From contig JABEVG010000067.1 of assembly GCA_013044075.1 (NCBI GenBank), forward strand, positions 1-45,203: a DNA stretch of 45,203 nucleotides, given 5' to 3'. Position 1 is the stretch's first letter; the number at the start of each line of letters is the position of its first letter. Below the pieces are notes generated by a model, which was not told the DNA's origin, did not search any database, and was given only the letters and a program-made list of their open reading frames with translations. The stretch comes from Gallionella sp. (GTDB taxonomy: Bacteria > Pseudomonadota > Gammaproteobacteria > Burkholderiales > Gallionellaceae). Below, in pieces: positions 7,369 through 15,156 of this stretch. The position numbers and the translations under genes are program-made.

Positions 7369-8616
7369 TCACGGGATAAGGGCTTCACCGGCGATCAGAT
7401 GCGCGAATGCCTCGCGTTCCCGCACCAGATGGACGGCTTTCCCGTCGACCATGACCTCGGCGGCGCGGGGCCGGGTGTTGTAGTTCGAGCTCATGCTCAT
7501 GCCATACGCCCCGGCGGAAAACACCGCCAGCAGGGATTGCGGTGCGATGGACAGTCTGCGGTCATGGCCGATGAAGTCGCCGGTCTCGCAGATCGGGCCG
7601 ACGATTTCATAGCTCTGTTCCAAATGAGCCTCTTGCTGCACCGCTTGGATATTGTGATACGCGTCATAGAGCGCGGGGCGCATCAGGTCGTTCATCGCGG
7701 CATCGACGATGGCGAAGTTCTTTTCCTCGCCGTGTTTGAGATATTCGACGCGGGTCAACAACACGCCCGCGTTGCCGACCAGCACCCGGCCCGGTTCCAG
7801 GATCAGCTTCTGCGTGCGCCCGCCCAGTGCCTTCAACAACGCGTCGGCGTAGTCGGCGATGGCGGGCGGTGTCTCGTCGTCGTAGCAGATCCCCAGACCG
7901 CCGCCCAGATCAAGATGCTCCAGATGGATGCCTTCACTGGCGAGCGCGTCCACCAGTGCCAGGATTTTTTCCACCGCCGCGATAAAGGGACTGGTCTCGG
8001 TCAGTTGCGAGCCGATGTGGCAATCCATGCCGGTGATGTGCAGATTCGCCAGCGCGCGCGCCTTGCGATACAGCGCGATGGCTTCGGTGTACGCCACGCC
8101 GAATTTATTTTGCTTCAGGCCGGTGGAGATATAGGGATGTGTCTTGGCATCCACGTCGGGGTTGACGCGCAGGCTGACGGCCGCGACCTTGCCCATCCCG
8201 GCAGCCACGGCGTTGAGGCGATCCAATTCGGGGGAGGACTCGACGTTGAAGCACAAGATGCCGGCCTCCAATGCCATGCGCATCTCTTCCGCCGTTTTGC
8301 CCACGCCGGAGAACACCACTTTGCGCGCATCACCGCCCGCCGCCAGCACACGCTGCAATTCACCGCCGGAGACAATGTCGAAGCCCGCCCCCAGACGTGC
8401 GAACACATTGAGGACAGCAAGATTGGCGTTGGCTTTCACCGCGTAGCAGATCAGGTGTTCACGCCCTTGCAGCGCGTCACTGAACTGGCGATAACCGTCG
8501 GTCAATGCGGCGCGCGAATAGACATAGCAAGGCGTGCCGTAGCGCGCGGCGATATCGGACAACGGGACGCCTTCAGCGTGCAGTCTTGAATTTTGGTATG
8601 AAAAATAAGCGGGCAT
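7369..8616 (-). CDS. lysA: Diaminopimelate decarboxylase
   Basis: A 415-residue PLP enzyme of the fold-III (alanine racemase-like) class that decarboxylates meso-diaminopimelate to L-lysine, the last step of lysine synthesis. The Schiff-base lysine is K61 in ICYAVKANANLAVL. The glycine-rich phosphate-binding motif DLGGGLGI and the C-terminal active-site segment GPICETGDFIGHDR are present, as is the closing YNTRPRAAEVMVDG. ATG 8616 (MPAYFSYQNSRLHAEGVPLS) fits the family start; the longer open frame upstream belongs to lptM in another frame. It begins one base after the lptM stop, so the two form one operon, an arrangement common in proteobacteria. Confidence 0.96.
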   Translation of the reverse strand: MPAYFSYQNSRLHAEGVPLSDIAARYGTPCYVYSRAALTDGYRQFSDALQGREHLICYAVKANANLAVLNVFARLGAGFDIVSGGELQRVLAAGGDARKVVFSGVGKTAEEMRMALEAGILCFNVESSPELDRLNAVAAGMGKVAAVSLRVNPDVDAKTHPYISTGLKQNKFGVAYTEAIALYRKARALANLHITGMDCHIGSQLTETSPFIAAVEKILALVDALASEGIHLEHLDLGGGLGICYDDETPPAIADYADALLKALGGRTQKLILEPGRVLVGNAGVLLTRVEYLKHGEEKNFAIVDAAMNDLMRPALYDAYHNIQAVQQEAHLEQSYEIVGPICETGDFIGHDRRLSIAPQSLLAVFSAGAYGMSMSSNYNTRPRAAEVMVDGKAVHLVREREAFAHLIAGEALIP

Positions 8617-8617
8617 A

Positions 8618-8779
8618 TTATTTGTCGGTTTGTGTATTGGGGACTGCCGAAGCAGCCGGCGCGCCCGGTGTCGGCTGGGGCGCATGCGGCAAATAGAGCG
8701 GGCCTTTTCTACCGCAGCCTTGCGACAGCAAAGCCAATACCACGATAATACACAGACGTGATTGCATTGTTGCACCCAT
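8618..8779 (-). CDS. lptM: LptM-like small lipoprotein (YifL family)
   Basis: A 53-residue peptide (49 if the ATG at 8767 is used). A hydrophobic signal (CIIVVLALLSQ) ends in the lipobox LSQGC, followed directly by GRKGPLYLP, the hallmark of the YifL/LptM family. The mature part is proline- and alanine-rich and unstructured. In E. coli LptM assists maturation of the LptD/LptE lipopolysaccharide translocon in the outer membrane. It lies immediately upstream of lysA, as in many proteobacteria (or dapF in enterics). Only 25 bp separate it from the divergent cyaY, so the promoters must overlap the coding ends. Neither start codon has a convincing ribosome-binding site. Confidence 0.85.
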   Translation of the reverse strand: MGATMQSRLCIIVVLALLSQGCGRKGPLYLPHAPQPTPGAPAASAVPNTQTDK

Positions 8780-8804
8780 GAAATTGTAAAGAGGCGGATT
8801 ATAA

Positions 8805-9116
8805 ATGACTGAGCGTGAATTCAACCAACTTGCCGATGCGGCACTGGCGCGCATCGAGACCGCCGTCGACGGTTGCGGTGGCGATGTTGAGTGCAATCGC
8901 AGTGGCAACGTGCTGGAAGTCGAATTCGACAACGGCCAGAAGATCATCATCAACCGCCACGATGTGAATCAGGAAATCTGGGTGGCCGCGAAATCGGGCG
9001 GATTCCACTTTGCCTGGCAGGCAGGGGTATGGCACAGCAGGCGCGACCACAGCGAATTGTTCGGCAAGCTGCTCGAATTATTTGCGGAGCAAGGTGTGCG
9101 ACTGCCTCTCGCTTAG
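8805..9116 (+). CDS. cyaY: CyaY, bacterial frataxin
   Basis: A 103-residue frataxin-family protein that binds iron and regulates IscS-dependent Fe-S cluster assembly. The acidic first helix (MTEREFNQLADAALARIETA) and the sheet with GNVLEVEFDNGQKIIINRH and EIWVAAKSGGFHFAW match CyaY, including the conserved QxWxAxxxGGxHF signature. The length is normal. An AGAGG sequence precedes the ATG. It is divergent from lptM-lysA, the classical cyaY/lptM-lysA arrangement, and convergent with the kinase-receiver gene, whose stop is 7 bp away. Confidence 0.95.
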   Translation: MTEREFNQLADAALARIETAVDGCGGDVECNRSGNVLEVEFDNGQKIIINRHDVNQEIWVAAKSGGFHFAWQAGVWHSRRDHSELFGKLLELFAEQGVRLPLA

Positions 9117-9123
9117 CGGACGG

Positions 9124-11010
9124 TCAGCTCGCGCCGAACCATCGTCCGCGCAGTGTTTTGAGCGTGTCCAAGATGCGCGCGCCCACCCCGCTTCCATGTG
9201 TGAGCGTGGGAGGATCCACCCTGAGCATTTTCGTCAGTCTGGGGGTTTGCTTGTACGTGAGGTAGCGTTGCAGTGCGGCTTGTATCTGGCTCTTGAGCAG
9301 TCCCACGCTCAACGGCTTGCTCAGGATACGGAACACCTGCGCCTGATTAATGAGCTCAATCACGAGTTCCGAATCGGCCGCCTTGGTGACGATGATCGTC
9401 AATATCTGCGGGTTCTCCTGTTTCAACAATTTCAACAGCGAGATCAATTTCGCCTGCCCCGTTTCGACATCGGCAAGGATCACCGCGATTTCGTGTTGCT
9501 GCAACAGGTGCAGCGCGGACTGGCTATCGGCGGCATAGAACACGGGACACAGGCCGCTGATGAGTTCGCGAGTGGCACGGAAAATGTCCTCATCCCCGTC
9601 GATGACCAATACGCCGGGTGTCATTTTTTCGGGCAGCCCCACCACCGTAGCCGGCGTATCCGCGAGTTCGAGCGCGATGGTCACGGCTTCGGCCACCAGA
9701 GTTTGCAATGCCTCGTTATCCCAGGGTTTGTTGATGAAGCGATACACCTCGCCGTCGTTGATGGAGCCGACGATGGAAGCGAGATCCGAATAGCCAGTCA
9801 GCAGGATGCGCACACTGCGCGGCGAGATCTCGCGCGACTGCCGCAACAGCTCCACGCCCAGCATGATAGGCATGCGCTGGTCGCTGATGATCACGTGCAT
9901 CTGGTACTTGCGCAGGAACTCCAGTGCCTTGTTGCCGTCGGTGGTGACGAACACGTGGTAACGCTGGCGGAACAAGGATTTCAGCGCGGCCAGGATGCGT
10001 TCGTCATCATCAACGATCAGCAAGCGTGCTTTTTTGATGCTGGTGTCCAGACTGAGCGGGCTATCCTGGCGCGCTGCGATACCGAAAGCATCCGTTCCGG
10101 ACAAGGTCGTTTCGGTGTTCAGCATGCGCGAAACGTTCAGCAGCGCACCACCATCCGGGGCGGCGGCTTGCGCCGACTCGAGATGCAATGACACGCGTAT
10201 CGCTTCTCTGAACGCATCGGAAAATTCCCGTGCGGTCTGGTAGCGGTCGACCTTCTTTTTGGCCATTGCCTTGCGCAGTACTGCATCCATAGCCGGTGCA
10301 AGCTGGGTATTCAGCTCCGAAGCCGGTGTCGGTTCTACGCTCATCACCTGATGCATGACCGTGGCCATGTTGCCGGTGAACGGGCGTTTGCCGGTCAGCA
10401 GTTCGTAAGCGATCACGCCGATTGCGAACAGATCGGTCAGCCCGTCGATATTCACGCCCATGAACTGCTCGGGCGACATGTAGTGCGGCGTACCCAGCAT
10501 ATCGCCGACCTGCGTCAGTGTGGATGACTCGACATGCGCGATACCGAAGTCATTGATCTTGATACGACCATCTTTGTTGATGAGGAGGTTAGAGGGCTTG
10601 ATGTCCCTATGCACCACGCCCTTTCCGTGCGCGTAACCGATGCCATCAAGCAGCTGCGTGATGATCTGTCCGACCTCATTGATGTCGTAGCGGTCGCCCT
10701 CGGCGATGTGGTGAGCCAGTGTCTTGCCGTTGACCAGTTCCATGACGATGTACGCGCCCTGATCGTCCTCGATGTAATCGTATATCTGCACGATACCCGG
10801 ATGAACCAAACGCCCCACCGCTTGCGCCTCCTGGCGGAAACGATTCATCACAGCGGCCAGTTCATCGGTCTTATGCGAGGCCTTGTTGATGGATTTGATC
10901 GCCACGCCGCGCGCGATGGCGGGGTCCCATCCCTTGAGCACCACCCCCATGCCGCCCGTACCGAGCTCGCCGTGGATTTCATATTTGCCGATCTGAGCGG
11001 GGTGGGTCAT
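9124..11010 (-). CDS. Ser/Thr protein kinase fused to two response-regulator receiver domains
   Basis: 628 residues. An N-terminal Hanks-type kinase (~8-270) has the glycine loop GTGGMG (17-22), the ATP lysine K39, the catalytic loop HRDIKPSN (134-141), DFG (154-156) and the GTPHYMSPE activation-segment end, so it should be active. A linker leads to receiver 1 (~328-448: acidic pocket D334-336, phospho-acceptor D377 in SDQRMP, K428 in NKPW), which resembles RpfG-type receivers. Receiver 2 (~465-582) keeps D514 and K565 but is more diverged. There is no transmembrane helix, PASTA domain or DNA-binding output. The gene starts 6 bp after the histidine kinase, so the kinase output is probably controlled by phosphotransfer from it. 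Substrates are unknown. Confidence 0.9.
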   Translation of the reverse strand: MTHPAQIGKYEIHGELGTGGMGVVLKGWDPAIARGVAIKSINKASHKTDELAAVMNRFRQEAQAVGRLVHPGIVQIYDYIEDDQGAYIVMELVNGKTLAHHIAEGDRYDINEVGQIITQLLDGIGYAHGKGVVHRDIKPSNLLINKDGRIKINDFGIAHVESSTLTQVGDMLGTPHYMSPEQFMGVNIDGLTDLFAIGVIAYELLTGKRPFTGNMATVMHQVMSVEPTPASELNTQLAPAMDAVLRKAMAKKKVDRYQTAREFSDAFREAIRVSLHLESAQAAAPDGGALLNVSRMLNTETTLSGTDAFGIAARQDSPLSLDTSIKKARLLIVDDDERILAALKSLFRQRYHVFVTTDGNKALEFLRKYQMHVIISDQRMPIMLGVELLRQSREISPRSVRILLTGYSDLASIVGSINDGEVYRFINKPWDNEALQTLVAEAVTIALELADTPATVVGLPEKMTPGVLVIDGDEDIFRATRELISGLCPVFYAADSQSALHLLQQHEIAVILADVETGQAKLISLLKLLKQENPQILTIIVTKAADSELVIELINQAQVFRILSKPLSVGLLKSQIQAALQRYLTYKQTPRLTKMLRVDPPTLTHGSGVGARILDTLKTLRGRWFGAS

Positions 11011-11016
11011 GGATGG

Positions 11017-12759
11017 TTATGCCTCGAGTTCAGATTCGGCGGGCGGTTTGAGCGGCAACCAGACAGTGAATTTGGTACCCAGTTCTGGCCGGGAATCGAC
11101 AGTGATCCGCCCGCCGTGTTGCCGGATGATCTTATAGGAGATGGACAGACCCAATCCCGTGCCCTTGCCGATCTCTTTGGTGGTGAAGAACGGATCGAAT
11201 ATTTTCGGCAACACATCGGGCGGGATGCCTTTGCCGTTATCCACCACATCCACCGCGACTCCGTCGCCCTCGACACGCGAACTCAGGGTGATGATGCCGT
11301 GCTCGTCCGGCAAAGCTTGCGCGGCATTGGTGATGAGATTCAGGAACACCTGGTTGAGCTGCGAGGGTGAGCAGACGATCTCGGGAAGGTCGCTGAATTT
11401 CTTGTGCACCTCGACGCTTTTCAACAGATGTTTGGCGAGCAGCAGCGTGCTATCGAGCCCGTCGTTGAGATTGAACTTCGAAACTTTGCTGCGATCCAGA
11501 CGGCTGAAATCCTTCAGGTTGCCGACAATCTCCGCGACTTGTCCCGTGCCGAACAACCCGTCTTTGACCAGACTCTCCAGCTCCTCGATCACGTGTTGTT
11601 GCTTGAGTGCGGCGATCTGCATGGAGGTGTGTTTGAACTCGCGCGACAATTCGTCCGGATTGTCGCCCGCCTTGAGCAGCAGCAGCAATTTTTCACTGTG
11701 GTCTATGGTGCTGCGCAGGCTGGGCAGTTGTTCCGCCACACGACCCAGACTGTTCTTCACATAAGCCAAGGGCGTGTTGATCTCGTGCGCGACACCCGCG
11801 ACCATCTGACCCAACGACGACATCTTTTCCGATTGGATCAGTTGCGCTTCGGATTCTTTGAGATGCTTGAGTGCATCGGACAATTCCTCTGTGCGTTTCA
11901 CAACACGGTGTTCCAGAGACTGGTTGGCGGCTTTCAGCCTCAACCCCAAATAACCCAGCAGGATCAGCAGCGCGCCGGCGTAGTAGACCAGGTAGATACG
12001 GTAGCGTTCTTTTTCCTGAAAGATCGCATCCAGCTCGTTGTTGAAGGACAGGGTCATGTTGACCAGACGAGGGCCGGAGGTCAGGGCTTCCAGTTGATTG
12101 AACACATCCAGCTCGACCGGAATATGCTCGGACAGTGCCTGTACTGCCGTCGCGATCTTCGCAGTCTTGTCACGGAATTCTTCGGGAGCCAGTTGCAGCT
12201 GGGCGGAGGATGCAACCAGGGCTTCACGCTGCGTTGTTTGTGCCTGCACATAATATTGCGCGGCATGCTCGCTCAACTCATTGACCGTCTGCACCAGTGA
12301 GACAAACTCACCCGGCTTGGCAACCGCCTGTGAAGTAAGTTCGGTGGCGTTGGACAGGATGGCGAGTAACGCGTCTTTGTTGAGACGGTTTTCCGCTTTG
12401 AATTTTTCGAACAACTCGGCCTTGAGGGCGATGGTCTTGCGCAGCTCGGTGAGCCCGGAGCGCAGTGCCGAACTTGTGGTGTGCTCGGCGACTCGGGTGA
12501 TGTCGCGCAATGCCTTGTCACCCGCATCGGCGCGACTCAGTGTGGCCAACTCGCTCTTGCCCAGATCGATACGCGCGCGCTGCGCCTCAAAATCCCAGCG
12601 GTTGTCGATGTCCTTCAGCCCGTTGAGCAGGCCGAGCACCTCGTTCTGCTCGCGCAGGTCAACGGCCTGGGTCTTGTCATAGAAAAACGCCAGCACCCCT
12701 ATCATGATGAGGATCGCGGTCGCGATGAGTGTGTTGTGCAACATGTCGGACTTGTTCAT
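11017..12759 (-). CDS. Membrane sensor histidine kinase
   Basis: 580 residues from ATG 12759, which has GGGGTGAT before it and leads directly into the first membrane helix; the 31 upstream codons look non-coding. TM1 at ~10-27, a largely helical periplasmic sensor region of about 225 residues, TM2 at ~255-274, a short coiled coil, then a HisKA-like domain with the acceptor H325 in [14 protein letters not shown]. The HATPase domain has the N box ([13 protein letters not shown]), G1 ([12 protein letters not shown]), F ([13 protein letters not shown]) and G2 (GTGLGLSI). The ligand is not evident. The partner is almost certainly the downstream kinase-dual-receiver protein, which is coupled by a 6-bp gap. 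Confidence 0.92.
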   Translation of the reverse strand: MNKSDMLHNTLIATAILIMIGVLAFFYDKTQAVDLREQNEVLGLLNGLKDIDNRWDFEAQRARIDLGKSELATLSRADAGDKALRDITRVAEHTTSSALRSGLTELRKTIALKAELFEKFKAENRLNKDALLAILSNATELTSQAVAKPGEFVSLVQTVNELSEHAAQYYVQAQTTQREALVASSAQLQLAPEEFRDKTAKIATAVQALSEHIPVELDVFNQLEALTSGPRLVNMTLSFNNELDAIFQEKERYRIYLVYYAGALLILLGYLGLRLKAANQSLEHRVVKRTEELSDALKHLKESEAQLIQSEKMSSLGQMVAGVAHEINTPLAYVKNSLGRVAEQLPSLRSTIDHSEKLLLLLKAGDNPDELSREFKHTSMQIAALKQQHVIEELESLVKDGLFGTGQVAEIVGNLKDFSRLDRSKVSKFNLNDGLDSTLLLAKHLLKSVEVHKKFSDLPEIVCSPSQLNQVFLNLITNAAQALPDEHGIITLSSRVEGDGVAVDVVDNGKGIPPDVLPKIFDPFFTTKEIGKGTGLGLSISYKIIRQHGGRITVDSRPELGTKFTVWLPLKPPAESELEA

Positions 12760-12924
12760 ATCACCCCGTCTTGCCTTGCTGCCGAATGTCGAGTCAGAAA
12801 ACGACCCGTTCCTTGCTAAAGTAGAGCGCGATCTGTGTCGCTTGCCGAACACCGTGGCCGGATACAGGGATGCGGTGAACAGGCGATAAGATACCCGAAT
12901 GACGGGGAATTGAGGCGAACAAAT

Positions 12925-12936
12925 TTATCTAGATAA
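12925..12936. promoter_or_regulatory. AT-rich perfect palindrome upstream of the histidine kinase gene
   Basis: TTATCTAGATAA is a 12-bp perfect palindrome inside a longer imperfect AT-rich one (12921-12941). It lies in the 206-bp gap between the metallopeptidase stop and the histidine kinase start. It could be a regulator operator. No companion site was found. Confidence 0.3.
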
Positions 12937-12965
12937 TTTTTCGGTGTGGCGCACACAGCCCGTGC

Positions 12966-13757
12966 TCACAGCGCGACCGCTTTGAGTTCGGCGCGCAATT
13001 TCATGTAATCGGGGCAGGCGTTCCCCACCACTTTCCAGAATGCAGCGGAGTGGTTCATCTCGCGCAGATGCGCCAGTTCATGCACCACCACATAGTCGAT
13101 CAGACGTACCGGGAGTTTGATGAGTTGCACATTGAGCCGCACCGTGCCGCCCGCCGTGCAGCATCCCCATTGGGTTCTGGCGGCAGACAGCTTGATCTCG
13201 CGCGGCGCGACATCAAGCAGCGGCGCGTAATGGGCAACGCGCTGCGTATACAGCTGCAACGCCTGCGCCCGATACCAGACAGACACATCGCGCGCGATAT
13301 GTTTTTCCGCGGCGTTGGCGGCGAGAAACACACATAGCTCATTGCCGCGTCGCTGTGCCGGCGCGACGAATGTTCCGCGCTCCACGCGCAGCGTGAGCAG
13401 GTCGCCCAGGTAGTCGAGTGCCGCGCCGTCGTGCCATTCCACTTCCAGCGGCTTGCGGTCCTGCCAGCCTTGCAGCTTCTCCACCACCCAGTCGGCTTTG
13501 TCTTGTAGCACCTGGCTCAGCCATTGTTCGGAGGCACGCAGCGGCATGCTCACGGTCAGCCCCCGGTCGTCGATGCGCAACCCGATGCTGCGCCGTTTAC
13601 TGCTGCGTTTGAGTGTGTAAGTGATGTGCCGACCGGCAAGCAGGGCGGCGCGTTGTTCGATGACGGGAGGGTGGTTGCACAGCAACCGGGACACCCCGGG
13701 CATGCCCCCTGCGGGTGCGGCGGGAGGAGGGACGAGATTTTGCAAATGCTTGGGCAT
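12966..13757 (-). CDS. YgjP-like (DUF45) zinc metallopeptidase
   Basis: 263 residues from ATG 13757. The C-terminal half is a DUF45/M48-related metallopeptidase with HELAH (226-230), followed by a third ligand region in NHSAAFW. Also typical are RRSIGLRIDDRGLTVSMP in the N-terminal sheet and RTQWGCCTAGGTVRLN before the active site (WGSC in many relatives). It is cytosolic, and substrates in this family are largely unknown. The start overlaps the plsC stop by one base (TGATG), indicating translational coupling. A start 12 codons earlier (13793) is also open. It is the last gene of the glyQ-glyS-gmhB-plsC block. Confidence 0.88.
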   Translation of the reverse strand: MPKHLQNLVPPPAAPAGGMPGVSRLLCNHPPVIEQRAALLAGRHITYTLKRSSKRRSIGLRIDDRGLTVSMPLRASEQWLSQVLQDKADWVVEKLQGWQDRKPLEVEWHDGAALDYLGDLLTLRVERGTFVAPAQRRGNELCVFLAANAAEKHIARDVSVWYRAQALQLYTQRVAHYAPLLDVAPREIKLSAARTQWGCCTAGGTVRLNVQLIKLPVRLIDYVVVHELAHLREMNHSAAFWKVVGNACPDYMKLRAELKAVAL

Positions 13758-14464
13758 CAGTGCGCCAGATGTTGTATCTCGTTCTCTATCCACGCCTCAA
13801 CTTTGGCGTTGATCTCATCGGCTTTGAGGCCTTTGGTTTGGATAGGCGCGCCTATGCTCATGGTGATGAGGCCGGGATGTTTGCTGAACGCGTTGCGCCC
13901 CCACAAACGCCCGGCGTTGTGGGCGACGGGAATCACCGGGACTCCGCTGCTCGCGGCCAGCAGCGCGCCGCCGATCTTATATTTGCCACGCTGTCCGTAA
14001 GGCACGCGCGTGCCCTCCGGAAAGATCACCACGCAAAAGCCTTGCACCAGCCTTTCCTTGCCCTGCTTGAGCAATTGCCTGACCGCTGCCTTGCCGTCGC
14101 TGCGCTTGATGGCGATGGGGCTGGTGAGTGCCAGTGCCCAACCGAAGAAGGGTATCCACAACAGCTCGCGTTTCAGCACCCACACTTGCGGCGGGAATAT
14201 CTGTTGCAAAGCCAGCGTCTCCCAGGCCGACTGGTGTTTGCACATCACGATGCACGGTTGCCGGGGCAGATTCTCGATGCCTTTCACTTCATGGCGTATA
14301 CCGCACACCACGCGCAAGATGGGCAACATCATCTTCGCCCATTGCGAGATGAGGCGATAGCGCGTCAGGCGGCTGAAAGGAAAGCTCAGCAAGGCCAGCA
14401 GCGCAAACAGCGGCGTGATGATGAGTTGCAACAGCAGGAAAATCAACGAACGTAACACCAGCAT
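13757..14464 (-). CDS. plsC: 1-acyl-sn-glycerol-3-phosphate acyltransferase PlsC
   Basis: A 235-residue inner-membrane acyltransferase that makes phosphatidic acid from lysophosphatidate. The N-terminal hydrophobic segment is ~4-28. The catalytic motif reads H77-QSAW-E82, an HX4E rather than the textbook HX4D; I believe this glutamate form occurs in betaproteobacterial relatives. Block III is FPEGTR (148-153), and block IV is PVIPVAHNAG. ATG 14464 follows AGGGTTG and lies 8 bp after the gmhB stop. The longer open frame upstream is gmhB read in the wrong frame. It is coupled to the following metallopeptidase by a one-base overlap. Confidence 0.93.
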   Translation of the reverse strand: MLVLRSLIFLLLQLIITPLFALLALLSFPFSRLTRYRLISQWAKMMLPILRVVCGIRHEVKGIENLPRQPCIVMCKHQSAWETLALQQIFPPQVWVLKRELLWIPFFGWALALTSPIAIKRSDGKAAVRQLLKQGKERLVQGFCVVIFPEGTRVPYGQRGKYKIGGALLAASSGVPVIPVAHNAGRLWGRNAFSKHPGLITMSIGAPIQTKGLKADEINAKVEAWIENEIQHLAH

Positions 14465-14472
14465 ATTCAACC

Positions 14473-15009
14473 CTAACTTTTTAACAGTTCCGCGACCACG
14501 GCGGACAAATTGGCGAATACCTGCGTGCCTTCCGGCAAGTTTCCGGCGGTCTGGGTCTTCGTCCCCTTCCCCGTCAACACCAGATAGGGCTTGGTTCCCA
14601 TCGACACACCGGCTTGCAGGTCGCGCAACGAATCGCCCACAGCGGGAACGCCAGCCAGTTCGACGTTGAAGCGCGTGGCGATCTCCTCGAACATACCCGG
14701 CTTGGGTTTGCGGCAAGGGCAATGGCTGTCGGAAGTGTGCGGGCAGAAGAACACCGCGTCGATACGCGCGCCTGCCAACGCCGCCGTCTTGTGCATTTTG
14801 TCGTGTATCGCGTTCAGCGTCGTCATATCGAACAAACCGCGCCCCACACCGGATTGATTGGTCGCCACCACCACACGGTAACCCGCCTGATTGAGGCGCG
14901 CGATAGCTTCCAGACTGCCGGGGATCGGCAACCACTCAGCGGGGCTTTTGATGAACTGATCGGAATCCGAGTTGATGACTCCGTCGCGGTCGAGAATGAT
15001 GAGTTTCAT
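14473..15009 (-). CDS. gmhB: D-glycero-beta-D-manno-heptose-1,7-bisphosphate 7-phosphatase
   Basis: A 178-residue HAD-superfamily phosphatase of the histidinol-phosphatase/GmhB branch, acting in ADP-heptose synthesis for the LPS inner core. The catalytic aspartates D7 and D9 lie in ILDRDGVIN. Motif II is VVATNQSG (48-54). The zinc-binding loop is CPHTSDSHCPCRKPKPGM (C89, H91, C97, C99), and the GDSLRDLQAG segment supplies the last acidic residues. The length is normal. It lies between glyS and plsC as in other betaproteobacteria, but is separated from glyS by a 147-bp repeat tract. Confidence 0.94.
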   Translation of the reverse strand: MKLIILDRDGVINSDSDQFIKSPAEWLPIPGSLEAIARLNQAGYRVVVATNQSGVGRGLFDMTTLNAIHDKMHKTAALAGARIDAVFFCPHTSDSHCPCRKPKPGMFEEIATRFNVELAGVPAVGDSLRDLQAGVSMGTKPYLVLTGKGTKTQTAGNLPEGTQVFANLSAVVAELLKS

Positions 15010-15011
15010 GG

Positions 15012-15150
15012 TTTTAGTCGTAAGCTGGAAGTCGTAAGTCGTAAGCTGGAAGCTGGAAGCCGTAAGTTGGAAGCTGGAAGTCAGTGGTCGCTGGTTTCTA
15101 GTTGAAAGACGCGAAGCGACAACAACAACTTCCTACTTCCTACTTCCCAC
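15012..15150. repeat. Degenerate tandem GGAAG-based repeat tract, with an inverted second arm
   Basis: From 15016 to about 15082 the units GTCGTAAGCTGGAA, GTCGTAA and GCTGGAA alternate imperfectly (at least seven GGAAG/TGGAA steps). At 15127-15150 the same GGAAGTA unit appears three times on the opposite strand (CTTCCTACTTCCTACTTCCC). The two arms could pair into a long imperfect hairpin. The tract has no open reading frame and lies between glyS and gmhB, within what should be one transcript. Confidence 0.75.
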
Positions 15151-15156
15151 TTGTCT

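Noticed and set aside
8619-8775. 53-codon N-terminal extension of lysA
   Set aside because: It overlaps lptM, whose lipobox and GRKGPLYLP motif are clear; the family start MPAYFSYQNS fits at 8616.
9010-11370. Long plus-strand frames across the kinase genes
   Set aside because: Antisense to clear kinase domains with intact catalytic motifs; shadow composition.
14465-14935. 157-codon upstream extension of plsC
   Set aside because: It is gmhB read in another frame; gmhB has complete HAD and zinc motifs.
15012-15150. CRISPR array
   Set aside because: Repeats are too short and degenerate, with no regular spacers and no cas genes; the tract is a minisatellite-type repeat.
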